From: Alnus glutinosa
Taxonomy: Eukaryota; Streptophyta; Magnoliopsida; Fagales; Betulaceae
DNA: 64,000 nt
Assembly (NCBI RefSeq): GCF_958979055.1
Contig: NC_084889.1
Coordinates: 9,355,761-9,419,760, forward strand
Direction of reading: 5' to 3'
Shown here one piece after another: positions 1-11,763 of the stretch. The position numbers and the translations under genes were made by a program. Below the pieces are notes generated by a model, which was not told where the DNA came from, did no database searches, and saw only the letters and a list, made by a program, of their open reading frames with translations. Every line of letters begins with the position of its first letter. The stretch's first letter is position 1.

Positions 1-179
1 GTATGAAAGTGGTATTTTTCAAAATCTTTTAATTAAAAAGGTGAAGATGAGTTCTGATTTCGTGGCACAAGGATATTCACTCCATTTCACTTGAAATAAA
101 ATAATAATAATAATAATTTTATAATTATAATTTAATGTTCTTGTATCAAACAATATAAATAATATAACGTTGCATTATT

Positions 180-672
180 TAAATTTTTGGGAAAATTACA
201 TTTTTTCCCCATGAACTACCAAAAAATGTGCAATGCCCCCATGAACTACTAACTCAACCAAAAAAGAGCATCCAATTACGACAGTCACATGTTTTGCCCC
301 TTTCTGTTAGCATAACTCGTGAAAATACTTTAATACTCTCCCTCAATTTCAAAAATGACCTAAATGCCCTCAACTTAAAAAAAAAAAAACAAAAAGAAAA
401 AAAAGAAGAAGAAGAATGAAAAGGGTACTATCGGAGGGGGTGGCTGCCACCCCCTTAGGTGGAGGGGGTGGCCTGCGAGCCACCCCCATAGGTGGGTCCG
501 GCCACCCACAACCTGGGGGCCGCGCGGCCACCCCAGTTTTTCTCTAGGGTGGCCGCGCAACCACCCTAGGTTTTTTTGGGGTGGCTCGCAGGGTGGATTG
601 GCCACCTCTGGGGGTGGCTCGCACTCCCACCCCTCCACCTAAAGGGGTGGTTGCCACCCCCTTTTCTTTCTT

Positions 673-704
<32 letters not shown>

Positions 705-986
705 ATATTAGTTTTAATATTTTTTATTAATAAATTTAAACCAAATTAATAAACCGGTTTTTTTATTATTTTTTTTTATCAATTGATGACATTTTTGTCT
801 TTTAATCAAAATTAACGTTCAAAATCGGCATATTCCGTCCATGTTAACGAGTCTGACTGACAGAATGGGGCAAAATATGTAAAGTTGGTAGTTTGATACT
901 ATTTTTTGGTTGAATTAGTAGTTCATGGGGGCATCGCACATTTTTTGATAGTTCATGGAGGAAAAGGTAATTACCCCTAAATTTTT
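180..986. mobile_element. Mutator-like MITE with GC-rich hairpin core (789 bp plus 9-bp TSD)
   Basis: The element spans 189-977 and is bounded by an exact 9-bp duplication, TAAATTTTT, at 180-188 and 978-986. Its ends are inverted repeats of about 75 bp; the left begins GGGAAAATTAC and the right ends GTAATTACCCC. Both contain a 'catgaactact' motif facing inward. The core (about 431-660) is a set of interrupted palindromes made of 'gggtggc..gccaccc' units. No transposase is present, so it is non-autonomous. A 9-bp TSD with long inverted ends is typical of Mutator-like elements. The open frames over the core are by-products of the palindromes. Confidence 0.85.
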
Positions 987-1032
987 GGAATGAAACCCAT
1001 CTTCATTTCACTTGAAAAATGATTTATCCCTA

Positions 1033-1160
1033 GAACCTGTTGTTGTAGAAGCCCTGGGTGCACTCTATGCAACATAATTTTGTAGAGATCTTGGCCTTCG
1101 ACACATTATAATGGAAGGGGACGCGCTTCAAGTAGTGAATGCTATCAAATTTTTTGGTAA
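1033..1160 (+). pseudogene. Fragment of LINE-type RNase H-like (RVT_3) domain
   Basis: Translation of this short stretch gives a recognisable segment of the plant RNase H-like domain found at the end of LINE polyproteins: a 'VVVEALGALYA' start, an in-frame stop, then 'CRDLGLRHIIMEGDA' and 'VVNAIK'. Only about 40 residues remain and the frame is broken, so it is a relic. A second relic of the same family lies at 38.2-38.6 kb. The DNA from 1163 to about 1640 shows no gene that I can recognise. Confidence 0.6.
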
Positions 1161-1650
1161 ATAATCCCACCAAGACTAGCCCACTCCGAGAATGTTGGGT
1201 TGGTTAGGTCAGCACGCGCCCATGAAAACTTCCTGATAACCTGAAGCCCACTAAGACATGGTTATTACAAACACCTCTAGCCCGGTGCCTAACGGCCTTG
1301 GATAAAAGACGTCCCAGGATAGACATCTTACGAGAATGCCTTAAAAATATTTATATTGGGTCATCCCAAAGGCAGATATGCCTCGAGAGATCATGATCAA
1401 TGAGTATATTGCAAAGTTGATCTTGGAGCAATTGTGTACTAGGACTATCGAGAAGAAGTCAAGACGAAGGATGTGTTGGACATTTATCCCAATATGCTAG
1501 GAGGGATTTGTGGGGAGAGTCTATTCCGAGATCTTCGGGAAGATGGCGGCAAGATCTTATCTCGGATCCTCCTAGACAAGCTTGTATCATGGATTCTTCT
1601 AGATAGGCCTCTCTACTAGAGAATTTTGAATAAGCTCTTATTTCACACGA

Positions 1651-2828
1651 TTTGAAATAGAGTATAACTTCTATCAAGTCTTTGCATAAAATCGCCATTT
1701 TTTGCCTTCCAGTAATAACATGCCACATCATTTTAGCACACTAAAGCACTATAGGCTAAAAACATCCGATCACACCAAATTCATGAAGAAGAAAAAAATG
1801 CCACTCGTTTCGCCCAAGCTCCAGCTTGACACCACTACCGCTTGTTCCGCTCCTCTGTGAGACTTGGCTCCACCACAACCATTGGCGAAGCGACGCTACT
1901 CCTCGTTCTTCCCAAGCCGGCAAGCCCCAAGCTCAGTTCTCTCACTCTCTCCTTCAAGTTGCCCCCAAATTTTCCCACAACTCTCTCTCTCTCTCTCTCT
2001 TCTTGTTTGATTGTACACATTTAAGATCAATCACAGATCTGGAGACTGGATCATTCGTTAAGAAATCTCTCAAATCCAAGCTTAATAATTTTTCATCAAG
2101 AAATCATCAATTAAGAATTTTTCATCCAAGCTTAAGAAAACTTATAGATCTGAAGACGAGTGGGCGTCTTCACCTACCAACTAGCCGCCGCCTCCACCAC
2201 CTCCACCGCACGCTCTCCACCCTCCGCCCCCACCCTCTTGTCCTCAAGTGGCTCCCCTCTCCTCCCACCAGAGCCCAAGTGGACCTTGCCTTTCGGGCTG
2301 TCACTCACCACCGACCCACCAGAGACGATGAGGGTGTCACTCACCGCCGGCTGGCCCATTGGATGGGGTGGAGATACCCCTCGAGGAGCTTGCAAACAAA
2401 GTAGAGGATGAAGATGGCGGAGGTGACGTTGGCTTGGGCCATGGCGATGTAGAGGGCGAGCCGAACCTGGGGGTCCCTGGAGAGTGAGTGATTTGAGTTT
2501 TGTGGTGGTGGCGACTGCGGTTGTGGTGGCAGCGGTGGTGAGTTGGGTTGGGGAGGTGGTGATGGTGATGGTGATGGGGAATGGGGATAAGGTTTCGGCG
2601 GGTTTGCAGTTGGAGGCAAATCGGAACATGTCTTGCCATGGTGGGGTTGGGGTCCTGGATAGTTTGAGTTTTTTTGTTTTTTTTTGTTTTTTTTGTGAAT
2701 TTGGTGTAATTGGGCATTTTCAGCCTATAGTGCTTTAGTGCGCTAAACTAACTCATCAAGTGCTTATTGGTGGCCAAAAAACTATTGTTTTCTGCTATGA
2801 CTAGACATAAGTTGCACTCTTTGAAATA
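1651..2828. mobile_element. Pack-MULE candidate (1160 bp plus 9-bp TSD)
   Basis: The element spans 1660-2819 with an exact 9-bp duplication, TTTGAAATA, at 1651-1659 and 2820-2828. The inverted ends run over about 100 bp, starting GAGTATAACTTCTATC on the left and ending GTTGCACTC on the right. Inside them a near-perfect stretch (about 1725-1765 against 2725-2760) contains 'gcactataggct'. The interior (about 1800-2640) is far more GC-rich than the flanks and has gene-like composition on the minus strand, including a hydrophobic stretch near 2350-2480. This fits gene DNA captured between Mutator-like ends. I cannot identify the donor gene. Confidence 0.7.
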
Positions 2829-4030
2829 AGAGTCACATTCAAATTCAAATACGAAACAATCAAGTTTGAATCAGACTCCAAGTTGAGTAGGAGTTCTATC
2901 CCATGTCGAATAAGACTCATCGCCTATGAATAGGCCCATACCCTAAGTATAAAAACACCTATGATTATTGTGCTTTGATTACTCTATATGTCTTATGTAT
3001 TGGAGTGAGACCCTGTTGGATTGAGCGGGGCAAATTTTGTTACCTACAAATTAACAAAAGCAGTTGTTAAACAAAGCATAAATTGGGTTTGAATGAAAAA
3101 TATAAAAAAAAATTTACATATTGTATATATGATATTGTTTTGTTAGAGAAACATGTTCTATTTTTATAAAATGAATAAAAAAAAGAATTGTTATTAAAAA
3201 AAAAAAAAAATCTATTCCGTTTTGGTGAAACCATATATCCTTTAACGAATCTATTTTTGACTTCTATGACCATGCTTTAACGGAAAAGTTGCCACTACTT
3301 TATGTAATTTTTATACAAAGTTACCTTTTTTTTTTTTTAATAGTAGGATTTTTAAAAATTACCCTCGACACCATACATTCTTCAACGAAAAGTTGCCACT
3401 ACTTTATGTAGTTTTTATTCAAACTATCCTCTTTTACCGTGAGATTTTAATTTTACCCTCTTTTACCAATCTGTCAAAAAATTAACTTCCACTTCCGAGA
3501 CATATCATCATGATGTTCTGCCATAATTTGTCCGGCATTGCAAAGATTTTATTACAACTTTCCAAAAAAACAGCAAGTCAAAAGTCGTTCTTACCCCCGC
3601 TTGCAAAACCCGAAACGGTCTCATCCCAGCCATACGATCCAAGGGCCGTACTGGCATTCCATTTCAGTCAAATATATATGGCGATGATGATAGTGAAGGG
3701 CAAACATTATTAAAAGAAGCAAAAGCACTTGATGAACAAAACAAAACAAAACAAACCTCCCATAATTTATAATTAGAAGCGCCAAAATAATTTGGATAAA
3801 AAAGCCAAAGAATTTGAAAATCCCTAATCAACTTTCTACGCCTTTTTTTTTTTAGTCCTAATCAACTTTTTTTTTAAGCGCCACGTTGTTCAGTATGTCC
3901 TTCATAATTAACGAATTCCCCCTTATACCCGCCATTCACACACATTCCAAGCTCAAACGCGAATCTCATCTCTCTCTTAAGTCTTAAGGCCCGTGTCTGT
4001 GTGACTGTGTGTGTGAATGTGATATCGACG
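2829..4030. other. Intergenic region and presumed remorin promoter/5' UTR
   Basis: No gene is recognisable here. A phrase of about 45 bp, 'gttgccactactttatgta' with its surroundings, occurs twice as a direct repeat near 3285 and 3383. The last 130 bases before the remorin start are rich in CT and TGTG runs, as in many plant leaders. An upstream ATG at 4017 is followed at once by TGA, so it would be a minimal upstream ORF. Confidence 0.4.
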
Positions 4031-7000
4031 ATGCCTGCAGAGATGGGGTTTCAGGACCAGACATCCACGTCGTCGAGAGGTCCGGGCGTGGGACCTCGCG
4101 ACGCGAGCCCTGACTCCGTCATATTCACCCTCGAATCAAACTTCGGCAGCCTCTTCTCCTCTGCTTCCGCTAGCGTCGACCGCTGCTCGTTCGCATCCGA
4201 TGCCCATGACCACGACTCCCTCGCCTCTGAAATCTCTCTAGTAATTAATTCCCGCTCCTATGCTTTTTTTTTTTTTTTTTAATTGCGCGTTTTTTGTTTC
4301 GGCGTGAGGTCGATCAATTTTGTTCGTCGGGTTCGAAGCGTTTGAAATCTGTGATTTGATGCAGCATTTGGCAGGACCTGAGCATGGCGATCATCGCGAG
4401 AGCTCGAGTGGTCCAGATCCGGATTCAGATCCAAACAAACCAACAGTGCACTACAATAACTCTATCAGCAAGCACAGTCGTTTCTCCAGAAATGGAGACA
4501 AACCAAAAGGTGCCCTTCGATTCCATGTCTTTGCTCTTTCAACAAAGAAAAAACACAGAAAGTTAGAAAAAGAAGAAAGGAAACGACGACGCCTTTAAAA
4601 TTCAAATTCCAGTAACACGCACTCTCACTGTTTCCTTGTACTATGCGCAGTTCAAAAGGAAGACAGCGACGCAGAGTTTGAAGACGAAACACCGCCCCTA
4701 GACTCTGCCAGGAGCTCCTTCTCTCTAGCTCTCAAAGGTACCTTCTACAAGCCGCAACTAAAAGCTTTTGCTTGGTTTATTCGAGGCGTTGATTTTTACA
4801 AGTTCTCTTTCGATTCTCTACATAGAATGCCAGGAGCGGAGATCCAGATCTGAAGCTCTGTCCAAGAATCCAGACAGGCGAAGACCCGCGTCGTTGGATC
4901 TGAACAATGCTACCGCCTCCTCCTCCTCGTCGCCGCGCTTGGCGACCATGAAGAAAAGCTCAGCGGTTTCGTCTCGCAGGTCCGGGACGTTTCCGAGTCC
5001 CGGGACACCGAATTATCGGCACGCGGGAATCGGAGGGCAAAAGGGTTGGAGCTCGGAGCGAGTACCGTCGCATGCGAGCGCCAACCGGAGGCAGGCGGTG
5101 AATGCTGCGTTGCTGCCTTTCAACAACGGAAGGTCGACGTTGCCTTCGAAATGGGAAGACGCCGAGAGGTGGATTTTCAGTCCGGTTTCGGGAGACGGTG
5201 GTGCGAGGCCTTCGGTCCAGCCACAGCAGAGGCGTCCCAAGTCCAAGAGTGGGCCGCTCGGGCCGCCTGGGATTGCATATTACTCGCTGTATTCGCCAGC
5301 GATGCCGATGTTTGATGCGGGGAATGTGGATAATTTCGCCACGCGTTCTCCGTTTTCTGCCAGTGTGATAGCGGCGGATGGGTTGGGGATGCGTTGTAGT
5401 GGCAATAATGGTGGAGGCTTTGCTGGGCGGACCGAGCCTTGCATGGCCCGTTCGGTTAGTGTGCATGGGTACTCTGAGATGCCAAGCCAGTCATCATTGC
5501 CTGGATCCCAAGGTACTACTAGATTAGCTCCATTGAGCCTTGCTTTCTGGGATTATAATTAGACTTTGCATACTTTTCAGACTTCATTAGTTTGCTATCA
5601 TTCATGGATGTCATTGTCAGAGTAAAGGAGAAAAGAATTGATTGAGGCAACAACTGGATGTGGATGTCACTTCCTTTTACTTGGGTTTTGGTTAGTTGGT
5701 TAGGTCTTTTGCATTCTGCAATCTCCACATTACTTCAGCAGTTTTTATGCTTATGCTTATTGAACAATGTTAAGCATAAATGTGTCTTTACCTGGAAAGA
5801 TGGGGAACTGTTAATGAAATTGTTAAACCTGTTGGATTATTACATATCTGATATTGGCCTCTTGCCCTTGGTAAAAACAAACAGATGAAAAGCTTGATGG
5901 GATCAAGGATGGAGCCACCGACATATCTCGAGATGTTTCAAGAAGGGACATGGCAACCCAAATGAGCCCAGAGAATAGCACTCACTCGTCTCCCCAAAGG
6001 AGGCTTTCTTTCTCTGCCTCCACTCCCTCCGCCCTGCCTATTGTGGAGTTGCAGAATGTCCCATCCTCTAAATTGGAAGTTAGGGATGTGCAGGTAGATG
6101 AACGTGTCACCGTCACTAGGTGGTCCAAAAAACATAGAGCTCGATTCTCTGGGAAGGGCTCAGGGAATGTTGATAACTGGAAAAAGAAAGACAGAGATAC
6201 TCAATCTTCAGATTGGGATGTAAAGAGCATTTCCAAGTATGAATATTTGACTATTTTATTACCTACGTGTTCTTAATTTTGTCAGGTCATTTAATGAGAA
6301 CACGATGAAGGACACCTTATAAGCAAATGGGATCATTAAAACTTAGTTAAGAAAAATGTCGGAGATATCAAATAGTGCAGGTCTTTCTTAATCATTATGA
6401 GATCCCTAACAAGAAATATTGTCCCATAGTTCATCCACGTGGGGGTGAAATAAAAGGCAGGATGTGTGATTTTGCAAGACTGGCATTATAAACTTTTGGA
6501 TATATCTTGCTGTGAAACAGCTGGGAGACAAGGATCCTTTAAATTGTCCTGAGCTGCAGATGGCTAATTGCTTATACTGAGTGGTGAACAGATCTTTAAT
6601 GAGTTAGCTTTTATATAAGTAATTTAATTCTCTCAGGGAGTTGAACTATTACCTTTGAACTCAAACAAGTGTCCCAAATGTAAATCAGTTCCAGGTGACA
6701 GCAATGGATTTGTTAGTTTAGTGAATATCACGGAATTCATGTCAGTTTGGTCAGATACCAGGTCTAATCCCCCGACTGTCATAACATCCAATTTCCTGCC
6801 CAAAGATATTACCGACCACCAATTCCATAATTTATAAGCCTTAACTATTAGTTTTGGCCGTAGTATTAGACCAGAAGATAAATCTCATTAAGTGCTAGCT
6901 ATGAAACGTATGCAGAAACTTGTCTATTCTATATTGATGTGTCATTGTCTTCAACTTTTTTCCAGGTTGAAAAGAGAGGAAGCCAAAATCAGTGCATGGG

Positions 7001-7861
7001 AGAACCTGCAGAAGGCAAAAGCTGAGGCAGCAATACGCAAGCTAGAGGTTATATTTTTAATGAATTGTTTTGTAATGCATTGTTATATATATGTTGAAAC
7101 AGTTGCCCAATAATCAACCCTCGGTGCAGAGAGATGTTGCCTTTATTCTTCTTTCGCCAATGTGATTAGATTATATTCTTTCCGGGAATGTCACTTTGGT
7201 CTAATTTAGGATGATTTTAGTGTTAGTGCCAAGATATCACAACATATGAATTCAAGGTTAACCAAATTTTCTTTGGTTTCGTTTAATAATCGGAACATAA
7301 CATGTCTCACTCTTGAACATGGTAAGAAAATGACTTTTTTTTTTTTTTTTTGGACAACTTACTTGAAATGTGAAATTTGTTAAATCCTTACTTATTCAAA
7401 AAGTTTAAGCTGATAGAAATGGATGAATTTAATCATTTAATTTATATTCTAACCCTCTCCCTCACATATGGACTCAAACTTTATCTTAATATGTGAAGCC
7501 CAATACGTGAAATATTTAGTTGAAATGGGAGGTGAATGACAGAAATAAGGTTCAAACTCAAGACCTCTGTTCTGATACCATGTTAAATCACCACTAATCC
7601 ACAAGTTTAAGCTAATAGGAATGGATGGATTTAATCATTTAATTTACATTCGAACAAAATTTTGTTAGAGTGATTTTTCCATTTAAATAATATTAGGAGA
7701 TCGGGGGATTATGGGAAAGGGGAGGGCTAGGCTCCATTCAGCCCAGCCTTTGTACTGGAAGTCGCAGGAAATAGGATTATAGAATTCTTTAACATGAACA
7801 AGTTAGCTATTCACGAGATTTCTAGCCCTCTACCCCTGGAAAAATGATAAAAGTAGTTAAG

Positions 7862-7908
<47 letters not shown>

Positions 7909-8208
7909 CTTCTTACAGCAACATTGTTAAATGTGTTTGTGTTATTCAAAAGGGAGGCATAGGCATTTGGTATATGGCCCTCACTTAGACATTTATTTCA
8001 GATGAAGCTGGAAAAGAAGAGATCATCATCCATGGATAAGATAATGAACAAGCTGAGATTGGCTCAAAAGAGAGCTCAAGACATGAGGAGCTCAGTGGTG
8101 GTCAATCAGGCCCATCAAGTTACCGGGACTTCCCATAAGGCTTTATCATTCCGCAGAACCCGTCAGATAAGCTCTTTGAGTGGTTGTTTCACCTGCCATG
8201 CTTTTTAA
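4031..8208 (+). CDS. Remorin family protein with long N-terminal region (group 6 type), 589 aa, seven exons
   Basis: Remorins are plant-specific proteins that sit on the inner face of the plasma membrane and organise nanodomains. Inferred exons are 4031-4240, 4365-4509, 4651-4737, 4826-5512, 5885-6236, 6966-7047 and 8002-8208; all junctions are GT..AG and keep frame. The start gives MPAEMGFQ; a second Met lies four codons later. The N-terminal ~490 residues are Ser/Pro-rich and basic, with a 'KWEDAERWIFSP' segment and 'RRDMATQMSP', both seen in long remorins. Residues ~495-560 carry the Remorin_C coiled coil: 'REEAKISAWENLQKAKAEA', 'KLEKKRSSSMDKIMNKL', 'AQDMRSS'. The C-terminus, SLSGCFTCHAF, has two cysteines suited to S-acylation and membrane anchoring. 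No lesions are seen. The family is confident; the subgroup is from memory of related plant sequences. Confidence 0.93.
7373..7661 (-). mobile_element. TRIM retrotransposon, 279 bp, inside remorin intron 6
   Basis: Two direct repeats of about 76 bp (7378-7454 and 7581-7656) start TGTTAAATC and share 'aagtttaagct.atag.aatgg'. Beside the right repeat is the reverse complement of a tRNA-Met primer-binding site (TTCTGATACCA, ending at 7580). Beside the left repeat is the complement of a polypurine tract (CCCTCTCCCTC from 7453). The whole is flanked by a 5-bp duplication, AAATT, at 7373-7377 and 7657-7661. These are all the parts of an LTR retrotransposon with no coding DNA, in minus orientation, which defines a terminal-repeat retrotransposon in miniature. 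Confidence 0.85.
7864..7904. repeat. (CT)n microsatellite
   Basis: About 20 CT units lie in remorin intron 6, roughly 100 bp before the acceptor of the last exon. A pyrimidine-rich run here could affect splicing, but that is inference. Confidence 0.95.
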
Positions 8209-8960
8209 TGCCTCATCCAGCCATCTATTACTCTGCTTGACCAATACTAGCAGGTAACTTCTCTGTAAAATTCTCTCTGGTTCAGAATTTGATCCCTTTT
8301 AATAATTTTTCATGTTATTGTCCTTAATTTCCACTGGAGTCTCATCCATTGAATACTTTTCAGACATGTCTGCAACACTACTTTATGAAGCTGAGAAGTC
8401 AGCAAGACAATTACTTTCATTCTATTCATGCCTAATTTCCAGTGTACAATTGACAAGCACAGCTTTACTAATTAGATAGGGGAGAGTGCTTAATACACAC
8501 CCATATTACTCTTATGTAATTTTGTTAGTTGAAATGCATCTGAACGTTGCAATTGGAAATGGATTTGAAGGCATAATTTGGTCCTCCAAAATTACCAAAA
8601 TTGGTTTCACAAATATAGAATGTGCCATGTGTCTATATTTTGGGATGATCTTGCATGAAAGACTACTATTTATAATGATGGGAGTCTATCTCTGTACATT
8701 GTCCTATGTTCCCTTATTTACGTGCTATGCTCTAATTCTGGCCAGGTTAAAGTAGAATGGAAAATGGCTTGCAAGAACATGATTGGATGGTGTACAGCGG
8801 AGGACAAATATTATTTTGACACTTATTTGGTGTCGATGCAGAGTCTGTGGTGGACTAAAGCACCAGTACTTCCAGCAAGGTACCTGATAAGAAGTGAGAC
8901 TCCAGTCACCGCATTCCTGGGGATTCTATGGTTAATAACGCGTGTATGTATGTAAATAAA
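8209..8960 (+). other. Remorin 3' UTR with probable UTR intron and poly(A) signal
   Basis: After the stop codon a good donor (CAG|GTAACT at 8253/8254) and an acceptor (GGCCAG at 8745) suggest an intron in the 3' UTR. The transcript may run on to a canonical AATAAA at 8955-8960. The open frames between 8486 and 8955 have no recognised similarity and are probably UTR or intron. Confidence 0.45.
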
Positions 8961-9820
8961 GCTTTAGATTTTTTGTTTCTTTTTTCCTTTCGGAGGTTTC
9001 TTTTCTACCAAGACAGCTTGGCCCAGAAATGGAGATACCATTCATCTAGTTGAGCTATATTTTTGTTGAAACTTGGAAATGACTAGATTATGTCCACTCT
9101 GTGCAATATTATGATTGATATATTAATTTTTGAAAATGTTCCATTTGCTATGTTTATGGGCAATGTTCTTTTTATTTATTTATTTTTTCTTTTTTTTTTT
9201 CACTGTTTCATCATCTATGATTTATGAAGATGCAGAAGTAGTCTGGTTCCAAACGCTTTCTTATTTTAATTTAGGAATTATGTGTTTTTGAAGTATTTGT
9301 AAACCAGCACAGAAATGAGACATACCCATTTTCTGGAACTGGTCTTGTATCTGAGAACCGACTAATTAAACCCAAAAATTTAATTAGCTGCTTAATTTAA
9401 TTAGGTGTCTGATATTTATTTTCTCGAGTTAACTTGCAGGTAGAGTGATGTGTGATCTCTGTTACCATTCATACAATCATGGCCTAGATTTTCTAATTGA
9501 TATTGTATAATTCTATAGATGTTAGTAGAGTCAATTTTATACCTGATCTTGATTCTGGATCCTTCGCGACGGCATCTCCAACAATGTTATGTATGTTAGC
9601 AGTCAAAAAGCATAATTTTTTACTTTACCTACTATTTCAATACAAATTTCAAAAGATTTTCTATTTTTTTAAATATTATTTTCCATATATATATTTTTTT
9701 TTATTTTCTTAAATCACCAAGAGAGAAGAGAGAGAGAGAAAGATAAGAGATAAATGATTTAAAAAAGAATGCATAAGCAATAGTAATTGCCTAAAAGTAG
9801 TTAATAAAAAGCAAAATATA
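8961..9820. other. Gene-free flank
   Basis: AT-rich DNA with poly(T) tracts and no recognised gene. The segment 9409-9490 has a near copy at 50299-50380 in the lipase array (see findings). Confidence 0.5.
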
Positions 9821-10361
9821 TTTTAGATTGGGAATAAATTTAATCAGGAAGTGGCAAAAATCTGTTGGTTTTTGCCTTCCAATGAGAGATTGACATGTCA
9901 TTATTAAATAAGAAAAGTAAATATTAACAAAAAATCATTCCAGTCACTGGCCGCCGCCAGAATTGGGGGTGGCTGCCACCCTCGGCCATAGGGGGTGGTC
10001 ACGTGGCTACTCCCAGTCCATGGGGCAGCCGCGTGGCTACCCCCGGTCCATGGGGCGGTCGCGCAGCCACCTTCGGCCATTGGGAAGTAGCCGCGCGGTG
10101 ATTTCCAGCGTGGAACAGTGGCGTCGGCGGCGGTGTCTGGGTGGGCGGTGGTTGGGAGTTTTTTTTGTTTTGTTTTGTTTTGTTTTATTTTTTATTTATT
10201 TTTTTTTTTTTCATACTGAAAAAGTTAAAAAAAAATGATTGGATTCAGTGTTTTACAAACAATAGTTTTTCTTGTTATAGGCTGATGTGTCAATCTCTTA
10301 TTGGTGGCAGAAAGCACTGGTTTTCTGCCCTGACCGGACAGAAGGGGCGCTCTTTTAGATT
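9821..10361. mobile_element. Mutator-like element (523 bp plus 9-bp TSD)
   Basis: The element spans 9830-10352 with an exact 9-bp duplication, TTTTAGATT, at 9821-9829 and 10353-10361. The inverted ends (about 70 bp) share a 'caatctct.attgg' core. The right end closely resembles the right end of the element at 1660-2819, so the two belong to one family. The centre (9963-10150) is GC-rich, with 'ccatggggc' and 'ggctacccc' units. There is no transposase. Confidence 0.75.
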
Positions 10362-11535
10362 AGGTGAAAACAAGTTGATGGACGTGATTTTTGCCTCATA
10401 TTAGTTAAATATACACAATATAAAAGTTTTAGAGCATCTCTTAGAGCAAGCATATATGTTTGGATAATGAGGTGAATATACTCGGAACCCTCTCGGTTGT
10501 TATTATAGTTGCTATCAAGTAGGCCAAACTCTTGGCCTGATTCATTTCCTTGCATATACAGCTCATTTTCCCATTTGCTTTTAAAAAATGCTAATATTGT
10601 GTATTTACAAGCTGAAAATAGGGGACAAGTCTATACATGTTAAACTCCCAAGTTCTGCAACTGGGAATTTTAGCAAACAATGCAATAAGGAACTTGGAGG
10701 TATATGCTTGCTGCCTTTGCTTCTAAACCAAGACATACAAAGAAGACAAAGATCTTATTATTTCTTGAACAGTAACATGGATTATAAAATCATGATATTA
10801 TTTGAATTTGAGCAACATATATAGGGAGTACTGTTGTTTTCAAATTTCAAGATACATTTGATCGTGTATCTTGTCATTTTTCACTTATTATGTATGCTTC
10901 TTTCAAATTTGGGGTCCTTCCACATTATAGCTCCATTGAGAGACGACATGTTTTACAAAAAGTAAGGGAGAATGAAAAATTTTACTATAATTTTTTATGA
11001 TTTCAATTAGAAGTTGAATTTATGATTAGATCTCTTCAAACCATACAAATTCCCAGCATGATTATTTACTTCTTCAGGGCCTTGGACGGTAAACCTCAAT
11101 CTCAGAAAGTAGCATAAGTACTAGATTTTAAATACTACCTATACATGCATTGTCTGCAGGCTCCATCGATGAATGTTCCTTTTCCCATAAATTGTTTCTG
11201 GTTTCAAAAATAATAGGCATACAGAAGTTCAATTGCACCTCCCTTTTTCATCACCTGGTCTATAATTGCCTATAGCTAAACAAGAGATATATCAATAATT
11301 GATTTCATCAACTGATGCAGATATATAACCATGTGATTCGGGACAAACATTGATCACGACAATACACTCTGAAATTAGGGCAAAAAAGGAGAAAGAAGTT
11401 AAGAGAGGAAAGATACAGAAGATAGAGCAGAAGCTAGAAAGATCAGGGGAGACGGGAAAGAAAGAGAAGAGAGAAGAGGAAGAATAGAAAGAAAAAGAGA
11501 GTGAAAATCACTTTCTTATAATTTATTCCATCAAA
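10362..11535. other. Gene-free stretch with a long purine-rich tract
   Basis: No gene is recognised. From about 11378 to 11510 the plus strand is almost all A and G, with very few pyrimidines, just beyond the 3' end of the kinase gene. Read along the kinase transcript this would be a pyrimidine-rich tract. Confidence 0.5.
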
Positions 11536-11757
11536 GTTTGTCTCCATTGGAGCACAAATTAAAGTACATATGCTTAAATAGACTCACGACTAAACCTTAA
11601 GACAACACTCTGAAAAAACGTCATTCGTTTCCATTTATTGGATCACAAAATACTTTTGACTAGCTTGAAAATTAAAATAAACACAAATTAAAACTAGTAA
11701 AACCAAAATAAAATTACAGGACCCAATTAACTCTTGTCGTCTGCATCACCATGGACT
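11536..11757. repeat. Dispersed ~200-bp repeat at the 3' end of the kinase gene
   Basis: This segment matches 23931-24145, which lies just beyond the 3' end of lipase A. Shared phrases in the same order include 'atgcttaaatagactc', 'gctaaacctta' or its variant, 'cttgaaaattaaaa', and 'aaataaaatta' followed by a cytosine/thymine-rich stretch. It carries a possible poly(A) signal for the minus-strand gene (TTTATT at 11634-11639, AATAAA when transcribed). Confidence 0.6.
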
Positions 11758-11763
11758 TATAAA

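Noticed and set aside
375..638. Minus-strand frame of 87 residues
   Set aside because: It lies in the hairpin core of the MITE at 189-977 and ends in poly-Phe from a poly(A/T) tract.
3067..3713. Small frames upstream of the remorin gene
   Set aside because: They are AT-rich, short, start on non-standard codons in part and lack any motif.
8486..8955. Extra small genes after the remorin stop codon
   Set aside because: No recognisable protein; position, splice signals and AATAAA fit a spliced 3' UTR.
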